A stretch of DNA of 64,000 nt, taken from Medicago truncatula (Eukaryota > Streptophyta > Magnoliopsida > Fabales > Fabaceae). Both the position numbers and the translations under genes were made by a program. The stretch is from contig NC_053045.1 of assembly GCF_003473485.1 (NCBI RefSeq), forward strand, positions 45,054,494 through 45,118,493, in the 5' to 3' direction. The notes under the pieces are model-generated. The model searched no databases. It was not told the DNA's origin and saw only the letters and a list, made by a program, of their open reading frames with translations. Of the stretch, positions 56,672 to 64,000 are shown one piece after another. Position 1 is the stretch's first letter. Every line of letters starts with the position of its first letter.

Positions 56672-58309
56672 ACACTTCTTCACTTGTTATCTTTGCATGC
56701 AATAGACATTGCTTTTTTATGTGTGATTAAATTGTACGAGGTTATGATGATAGTACTATTATTATCTTTGTTGTATTGTATGGTGTGAAAAGCCTTTGTA
56801 TTATTTTTTTTTCTACTTACCTGTTTGGCACTATTGTTTGTACTTTTGAATTTCTGTTATTGATGTTAAATTACACATTTCTACAAACAATATAAAATCT
56901 GTGTATTTTGGTCACTAGTTTTTCCAAATATTTGACTTGGGGAAATTTAAATAAGACTAGATGGAAAGCAATGGGTTATGAATATATATTTAAAAATTTG
57001 GAAAATAGAGAAATTATTATTAAATAAACTAATGAGTATTTTATAACCGTTTTAGAGCGATTTAAACTTCGCCTACTAAAATTATAAATATAAAGTCAAA
57101 CAACTTTTATCATTGAGGCATCGACGTAGGTTTATACACAATTTCAGTTAAATATCATTTTTCCATCCAATATTACTAGTATGAAACACCGTTGAACATA
57201 TTTCTTGTGCTATGGGCTAATAAGAAAATGATGCCCTCATAGTCATTAGAAATTCATAATCATTTTTGACAGAAATCAAATGAAGATTGTTTAATATATT
57301 TTGACATAGTAGATCACAAATAAGATTTTAATAAATTCAATTTTGAAAAACTTCTCTTAGCAAAGTGAGGCAAAAGTATGAAAAAAAACTAATTAATCAA
57401 TTGGCAAAAGCTTATGCGGTGAGACTTTTTTGAATTGATGATCAAACACTGTGAGCACAATGATATTAGAGAGAAATAAAAAGATTAAGAGATATCATAA
57501 AGACTACATTGAAAGAATCTCATGACTTAAGTATCACATTAAACATACTTTTATTTATTTAATGTGACACTTTTTATATTGCCACACTTTTTAAGAACTA
57601 ACGTCCGAATAGGCTTGTAGCCTTTCCGTGATTCAATTTTCAATGAAAGCACCAATTGCTAGCATTTAAACTCATAAGGAGAGATCAATCCAAAAACTAG
57701 TCCATTAGGTAGGAGTGTCTTATGACTTAAGTATCATATTGAACACTTTTATATACTCGATGTGAGACTCTTAATAAGAAACAAAGTAAAGTGTATCACA
57801 CAAGAATGTGGGAGTAATCACTTGAATTATTTAAGCAATGCCAGTTTGGATGACCTTTCCAAATTATTATTCTTTCTCTTAATTCATTTAATCACTTTGA
57901 TTACTGCTCTGTCCATCGAGTTTAAAGCACACCTCAAGCGTAGGCTTTAGCCTGTTAGCTCACAAAATTGAACAAACCAAATCTCCACAAAAATTACTAA
58001 TTAAGCAGCCATCTAGAAAATTTTAGAGTAGCATACGCCACTCTTTGCAGCTCTTCATTTACAAAAGTTCCACATGTCAAATTCCTAGTGTTTCTTGAAT
58101 CCTTATTATTTCATTCCCTCAACCAACCACCTCTAGCCACTAGACATAGAGAAATTCACCTTTTTCAGCCTTAAATGCCTTATTTTCTAGTCGTTTTTCT
58201 TCTCTTATTTAGTGTGAGCTAAATCTCTAGCTTGTTGTTGCTTTTAATATTAATGTTGTTCCACAAAGCACTTGCATAAGATGATTTGAATATCTTTTAA
58301 GTTAATTAT
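56672..58309. other. 3' region of copy D and intergenic
   Basis: 56672-56900 is the 3' untranslated region shared with the family (ACGAGGTTATGATGAT, AAAGCCTTTGTATT). Further on, 'tgacttaagtatcacatt' (57524) and 'tgacttaagtatcatatt' (57722) start two similar ~60-bp blocks that read 'aatgtgacactttt' and 'gatgtgagactctt'. The whole of 57400-57960 has the style of an old LTR or other repeat, but I cannot place it. No gene is seen. Confidence 0.45.
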
Positions 58310-58562
58310 ATTCTCTGTCTCAAAATAAGTCATTTGAATTTGACTATGTTAATCATTCACATAACATATTTTTACCATTATATAGAGACAAATGGTAACA
58401 TAAGATATTGTTGAATTTATTTAGACGAATATTTTTAAAATATTAAATTTTTATAACTTTTTTTAATACAGTAATATTTAATTAAAGATGTTAAATGTCA
58501 AAGATATGCATTAAGATGTGTAAAACAATCAACCATGTCACTTATTTTAAAATGGAGGAGTA
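58310..58562. mobile_element. Degenerate Stowaway-like MITE
   Basis: Left end 'ctctgtctcaaaataagtca' and right end 'cacttattttaaaatggagg' are imperfect inverted partners about 250 bp apart. The inner 'aaatattaaatttttataactttttt' resembles that of the element at 30754 ('aaaatatcaaattttcataatttttt'). The flanks are A/T-rich and a TA duplication cannot be fixed. Confidence 0.5.
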
Positions 58563-59977
58563 GTAATCTTATTTCATATTTGCATTCATGCACCACCTTT
58601 AACGACATAATTTTAGAGACAATATTTCCTAAATATGCTCAAGAAGAAGGTTTGAAGTTCTTACACTGTTTGATAGAGGAGAAATAAGAAAGAGAGAAAA
58701 AAGGGAGAGAGAAGTTGGGGTCGTGTTTGGTATAGAAAGAGACTAGGAAGAGAGACAATCTTAGGTGGGTCCCATTCCTTTTGTATATTTTCGGATAAAA
58801 ATGGAGTGGGGCTGCCAACTTTTTCTTCTTTTCCATATTTCTCCCTAGTTTTGATCATATATGCAGCTACTTTTATATTTATTTATCAATTATGTTTTCA
58901 AGTTTTTTGGTGGTGCTTATTCAAAAAAAAAAAAGTTTTTGTTGGTGTAGCTGATCGAGAACGAAAGCAAGTCGGGAAAGAAACCAGGATACAACTACAT
59001 CCCTCTCCCCATTTGATCCCTCTTTTATTTTGTATATATAATAAAATTAAACTACTGAAATTCATCACTTAACTTTATGAATTGATTTAATTAACCAAAA
59101 TAAAATATTTAAATAACTAATTAAGAAAATAAGTTAATTAATTTATGGGAGCCTCTAATATGCACCCTCTAGAAAAAGATCCAGCCATGGACCTTTAATT
59201 TCTACCTGCCACACTAAGTAATGTAACTGGCTGATTTATTTATAAATAAAAATAAAAATGATAAAACCCCATTTTCTTGTATCCCTTTCACTGTTGTCTC
59301 TATCCCTTCCCTTTCTCAAAACCACACATTCAAAGTTTTAATTATCACTGTTACGATGAATCATTTTTTATCAAGCTGCTTTGACAGGCATTATTCAAAA
59401 AATAAGAAGGTTTTTGTTTTTGACATGGTTGAAATAGCATGCTGATTTAAGAATGGAATGTACTAAATCACTTTTTTGAGTTTTTATCAAGTTGATTTAC
59501 AAATTTTCAGTAGTTGTTAATCGAACCGGAATTAGAACTTAAAAAATGCAAAAAACTGAATTAAAAGTTTATATTGTTTAATTAATAGTTATTAAACAAA
59601 GAAACATGTTTATCAAAACTAGAAAAGTACTAGTAGTATCAGTTGGACCTGAGATTTATTCGAGATGATAGAAGCAGAAAATAAATAAATAAATAAAAGT
59701 TGAATAAATTGAACAGGCTATAGCCGGTAAATGGGAGAGGTCCATGGTTGGACCCTTAACCAAAAGGACCATATTAGAGGGACCCTTAATTTATATGTAA
59801 GAAATTTAATTATTTTTATTTTAGTTTTACATTATTTTTATAAGAAGTTAAATTCAAATAAAATAAATTTGTATATCAACTTTTTTGTAAAAGGATATTT
59901 CAGTCATTTCAAAAATTAATCACACTTCTTTCTCCTCTATTTCTCTCCTTTCTCTCTTGTATCAAACACCATGTGAA
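58563..59977. other. Intergenic, no gene seen
   Basis: Contains purine/pyrimidine-rich stretches (58670-58760, GAGA-type) and simple A runs. Open frames on both strands at 58639-59072 are low-complexity and overlap each other. No domain is recognised. Confidence 0.45.
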
Positions 59978-60070
59978 TCCTCGTGAGCTTAGCTCAGTTA
60001 GTATGGACAATGTATAATATATGCAAGGTCCGGGGTTCAAACTCGAACCACTACCACAAAAAAAAAAAAA
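59978..60070 (+). mobile_element. Short tRNA-derived SINE with target duplication
   Basis: GTGAGCTTAGCTCAGTTAGT (A-box), GGGGTTCAAACTCGAACC (B-box region) and a 15-A tail. It is flanked by ACACCATGTGAA (59966-59977) and ACACTATGTGAA (60071-60082), a 12-bp target duplication with one mismatch. Same family as 40264-40341 and 41061-41142. Confidence 0.8.
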
Positions 60071-60194
60071 ACACTATGTGAAAGCTACTCTATTTCTCAT
60101 CAACTTCTCTCTTTCCATACTCTCTCTCACCTCTTTCTCTCTTTTCATTTTCTCAAGAGGGCTTGTATGAGATTCCTGGATTATATAAAAAAGG

Positions 60195-60458
60195 AAAATG
60201 TTAACGAGTTCCCCCGACACTAGTTAAAGAATAAGGAAAATGTTAACTGGTGTCTCAGACACTATAAAAGAATAAGGAAAATGTTAACTGGTGCCCAGAC
60301 ACTAGTTAAAGAATCAAATGTAGTAAATATTGCATTGAAAACTTGAGCGGTCAACTCCTCAAATGCATAAAAAGTGTTATTTTCACTTTAAAACTTTCTT
60401 TTTTTAGATTTTTTAACCAGTGTCTCCGCTCCAACAACACTGGTTAGCATGTCCCAAA
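60195..60458. mobile_element. Composite of GTTAACxxGTG-type MITE ends
   Basis: The phrase 'ggaaaatgttaacgagt / ggaaaatgttaactggtg' occurs three times in direct order (near 60194, 60236 and 60278), each followed by 'gacactagttaaagaat' or a variant. The right side ends 'aacactggttagcatgtccc' in inverted sense. This looks like a MULE-type MITE whose left end has been tandemly triplicated with a ~42-bp period. Confidence 0.6.
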
Positions 60459-63400
60459 AAATAAATGTATTCCTTCTCTTAGAGGTTTTCAATTGCTGTT
60501 TTTTTACCATTATTTCGTATGCACTTTTTACTTATGAGACCAGAATGTCCACTCATTTTTTGCTATTATTAACATCTACCTAACAATCCATCTATTGATG
60601 AGAACATTAGATACATCCCTTATTTATTTACTTATTTATGTTGGTCTAGTTATACACCCCTGTTTAAAATGAACTTGAGATGTGAACAATGTCATGTTAG
60701 ACATAGTTAAGTAATAGCTGCCTTTTACTCTTTCTCTATATTTTATCTTAACGACTAGAAATGTCTGTGATGTACAATCCTTTGGAAATTAAGACATTAC
60801 GCACTTGGTTCCCTGGCCTGTTAGTTAGGCAGCATTGAATAAATTATAGTAAGGCTAACGAAAAATACGGCTTCAATATTGAATGTATATGCATTATTAC
60901 CTATTTCTTTACTATGTCTAACTAGCATTGTGGCCATGTTTCCATTCTATTCTATCAACTACATATACCAACTTTAGTTGCGTCTATTACACGAATTTTC
61001 CTGTTTCAAATTAATACCATACATAAAAAAAGCATAAAAAGACTTAGTTTAGTACCATATGGACTGACCTTACATGGTAAAATACATGGATGGGTTTTTG
61101 TCGGTTTTTAAGGATATGACTTATGAGAACTTTTGGTTGTGTCAGCTGATAATTTAACGTACTCAATCAGCCCAGCCACACAACAGTTATCAAATATGTT
61201 CCTTCTTCTTGCGGTGCTGAATTTAATTTTGGGTCATGTTTAACAAATGAATTTCTTAGTCATAATGGTACTTATTACAGATTTAAAAAATAAATAATTG
61301 TTAAGTTTTATGTTGAATACATCATTTTTAAAATAATAGATTTTTAGACGTTTAGGACGCTTGTTAGAAAAACTCCAGCGACACTTTTTTGTGTTTCGTC
61401 TGTCGATGCGTAATGCTAACAACTCAACATTTTCCTCTGTTCATCGTTGGAGTTCGTCAAACTGGAGTAATCGTTAGTATTTAAAGTAACGCTACTTTAG
61501 ATTAACAATATATTAAAGAGAACCAAGTTGTTTGGGCTCAAATGGTAAGGAGCACATTCCAATGACGTACCTGGGAAATACTGGCCAGTGCACATGCCTC
61601 TACGCATGAGCCGGATTAGTTGCCCGTCATTGATGGGTCGGAAACCGGTATTATTAATATGAATAAAAATAATAATGTTTGAAATAAAATTGTAGGACCT
61701 AACATGAATTCTTTAAAGTTGCACAATTTTTTTTTAAAGAAGCTTTAAAGTTGCACAATTAAAATAAAAAGTGAACGAGTTACTTTAAGATGATGTGACT
61801 CCGATGAAACCTACAAAAATAATTTTAATGGAGTTCATCATTTGAGATGCTCTTAGCATTTTCCTTTAACTTTTACTATAACTAATAAAAGATTGGTTTC
61901 CTACCACCAAAGTTGTGCTTAAGAGACATTCTTGTCCCCTTACAATTTGCATATGAAATTAACTTAACACTTATTATTTACTAGAGATCAAAATTCCTTG
62001 TAAGCTATATCCTAAATTCGCGCAATCATCAAATCGATAATCGTTTGATCAAAATAAGATAGAATGAATTTCAAACTCAATATTTTAGGTATTCAAAATC
62101 AAAATGGGCATATTTTGTAGATTTTCTGATATAAGTCTAACAAACGTCGATACACTGAAAACAAGATATCCCAACAGCAGGAGGCAGTATCTTTAATACC
62201 AGTCGTATCAACATTAAGCATAGTCATATGCTAACTTTTATTTCATTTTTTGACAAAATATGCTCACTCACTTTTATGTATCTTCAGTTATTCACCATCA
62301 AGAAAAAGATGGCTAACTAGTAACTACAAACATAGAGGACCTCTAAAAAGGCATAAAGTGGGTCACTTTTTGCATCCACTTTTGTCATCACTTATTAAAT
62401 TAAAACGGGGTCAATGCACACCAATTTTTTACAACATTTAAAATCAAATATTGATGAGGTTTACTGTGTATTGCTTTTTAGGTGCCTTATTTTAAACTAT
62501 TTTTTTCTTCTCACTATTCTTCATCTGGTAAGAAAGTGACCAAGCTAGGTAACTTGTTCAATGAGTCTAAGGTTATTGTATTACATTCTAATGCACTAGT
62601 TGGTTAAAAGTTCTAACTAACCTTTGTTATTTACCGACTCATGTTATTAAATGTTGACAAGGAACTGTATTCATATTAGAAACTTTATCATAACTTGTGA
62701 CCAAGAGAAATGAGATATTTTGTGGTGTCATAGTGATCTACACTATTGTCTATTTTACTGAACTGATTCCCTTCAGTTCATCCAAATCTCGATTGTTAAA
62801 TTGTGTTGCAACTCTATGAACGATTACAGAAATGTGACTAAATAAACAGCGACTGTATATTTGGTCATTATTTTTGTTGCCAAATATATTAGAGACCGTT
62901 TTTTATACTATTTTATATTTTAACAACTGAATTGTTGATCACTATATATGTCGCTAAATGTATTAGCGACTGATCTTCATGTCTTAAAGACCGAAAAAAC
63001 AGAGAATTAAAAAGTACAAGTAAATTGAATTGTAAAGTAATACACCAACATCCAATCGCATAATTTTTTTTTGTTTGTTTAAAACGGTCGTTTTTAGCAT
63101 CTAGCTAGACTCTAGTATTTTCCTTGTATCTAATTTCATATAGGTGGTTTCTTGTTGTATGGTGCAATTAACTCCATGTACGAATTAAGCATTGTTGTGA
63201 AGAATATTCAAATATTTCTCTTTGAATTAACTCATGTACGAATATGGTTTAAGTTGTACTATAAAAACACAAGAACCAACTCTTATGTTGTCACTTGTCT
63301 TCACTCTTCTCCCTTACTACAATTATCTATCACTCACCCTTTTGGTTATTACATATCTATCAAATTTGTTGGGTCCAAAAATACACATTTCCTCACTCAA
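60459..63400. other. Intergenic, retroposon pieces, no gene seen
   Basis: 61525-61670 ('ttgggctcaaatggtaagga', then 'gagccggattagttgcccgt' and 'tcggaaaccggta') looks like a member of another plant SINE/retroposon family, the same type as the tail at 39630. 62845-62995 has repeated GCGACTG / AGCGACTG / GTCGCTAA words that read alike on both strands, the style of transposon subterminal repeats. For the last gene, TATAAAAA lies at 63260-63267, ~135 bp before its start. Confidence 0.45.
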
Positions 63401-63658
63401 ATGGCCTCTGTCCGTTTGTTTTTGTTAGCTATTTTGATCATTGTGTCACTTTCCAGCATTGACAATGTCCAAGGTGGTGGGACTAGAAAACTTTTGACAC
63501 AAACATTTCCTGATTTGGGCAAAATTCCAGGGCTAGAGTTTCCTCCTTTCCCACCAGTGACTGAATGGCCAGAGTACAGGTTGCCTCCACCCATTTTCAA
63601 TATTCCTGACTTCTTCTCTCCACCATATGCCACCACAACTGCTACTACCAAACCATGA
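63401..63658 (+). CDS. Small secreted protein, diverged proline-rich relative
   Basis: 85 residues from the Met at 63401. The open frame reaches further upstream, but that part is ahead of a good signal peptide and lies in the leader. Signal peptide MASVRLFLLAILIIVSLSSI, then DNVQGGGTRKLLTQTFPDLG, an RKLLTQT motif parallel to RHLLQTT of copies A-D. The rest is Pro-rich (FPPFPPVTEWPEYRLPPPIF) and ends in Thr/Ala repeats. A distant relative of the A-D family or of the same secreted class; role unknown. A TATA box is at 63260-63267. Confidence 0.75.
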   Translation: MASVRLFLLAILIIVSLSSIDNVQGGGTRKLLTQTFPDLGKIPGLEFPPFPPVTEWPEYRLPPPIFNIPDFFSPPYATTTATTKP

Positions 63659-64000
63659 TGAGATGATGACATGGTCTCACTCTTCTCTATATTCATATAT
63701 ATGAAGTAGTCAAATAAAAGTTTCATAGCTATCACAAGCTCTCTCTAACAATGTTTACTCCACGTCTTTTATTTATTTCTTAGATTAAATGGCGTTATGT
63801 GTTCCCTGTTTGGTGTGTGGATGAAAAATTAATATGTTAAGATATTTACTTTTTTTTTTTCATAAGCATTAAGATTATTATTTACTTGATATATGTATCA
63901 TGATCAGTGTCCCAAGAAAAATATAGTAAAAGGGTATGAGTGGATTATGTATGCTATTTACAACCATGAAAAGGAAATGTTGAACAATTGATATAATTAA
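63659..64000. other. 3' flank of the last gene
   Basis: Holds AATAAA-like signals (TCAAATAAAAG at 63711) suitable for polyadenylation of the preceding gene, then A+T-rich sequence to the window edge. Nothing else is seen. Confidence 0.4.

Noticed and set aside
793-60070. tRNA-like A and B boxes at 793, 32878, 40264, 41061 and 59978 as tRNA genes
   Set aside because: No cloverleaf with acceptor stem forms, each has an unrelated 3' body and A-tail, and several have target duplications: they are SINEs.
63152-63400. 168-residue version of the last secreted protein
   Set aside because: The extra part includes the TATA box region and lies ahead of a good signal peptide; the Met at 63401 is the sensible start.
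1-64000. CRISPR arrays, operons, bacterial-type defence or phage systems
   Set aside because: Spliced genes, plant transposons and composition show plant nuclear DNA; no regularly spaced repeat array is present.

Overview
This is plant nuclear DNA. It is very A+T-rich, has many small introns with GT...AG borders, wide non-coding gaps, and many plant-type transposons (Stowaway-like, mariner-like and MULE-type MITEs, tRNA-derived SINEs, LINE relics). The proteins are angiosperm types, and the style of the SINEs and genes suggests a legume such as Medicago. That species guess is an inference from general familiarity, not from a search.

Layout: 1-8.4 kb holds a tandem pair of beta-ureidopropionase (PYD3) genes on the minus strand, both with intact six-exon frames. 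8.6-10.8 kb is repeats: a 0.9-kb element with long inverted ends, a foldback, and a ~480-bp tandem duplication. 11.8-12.7 kb holds a magnesium-dependent phosphatase 1 (MDP1) gene (minus). 14.0-14.5 kb is a broken serpin. 16.5-20.2 kb is a nearly complete mariner-like element with TA target duplications, a transposase gene broken by two +1 shifts in A-runs, and an opposite-strand ORF carrying two DLNxxP motifs. A 78-bp MITE with matching ends lies 1.2 kb away.

20.7-21.9 kb: Ycf20-like plastid protein (+), with a 3 x 68-bp tandem repeat downstream. 23.7-27.7 kb: Rab GDP-dissociation inhibitor in 13 exons (+). 29.8-38.8 kb: an SVP/AGL24-like MIKC MADS-box gene (minus) whose 6-kb first intron contains a SINE, a saposin-type relic of an aspartic protease, and two LINE relics facing each other. 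39-46.4 kb is transposon-rich, without a gene I can support.

46.6-63.7 kb: five genes for small secreted proline-rich proteins. Four of them form a mirror-symmetric set (minus, plus | minus, plus) around a single-exon J-domain-like protein gene, with signs of gene conversion. The fifth, at 63.4 kb, is a diverged relative.

The genes have unrelated roles (pyrimidine breakdown, phosphatase, plastid protein, vesicle traffic, transcription, cell wall). The window is an ordinary euchromatic stretch shaped by tandem duplication and transposons rather than a functional cluster. Exon borders were placed by eye from splice signals, reading frame and remembered family features. No alignment or database search was run.
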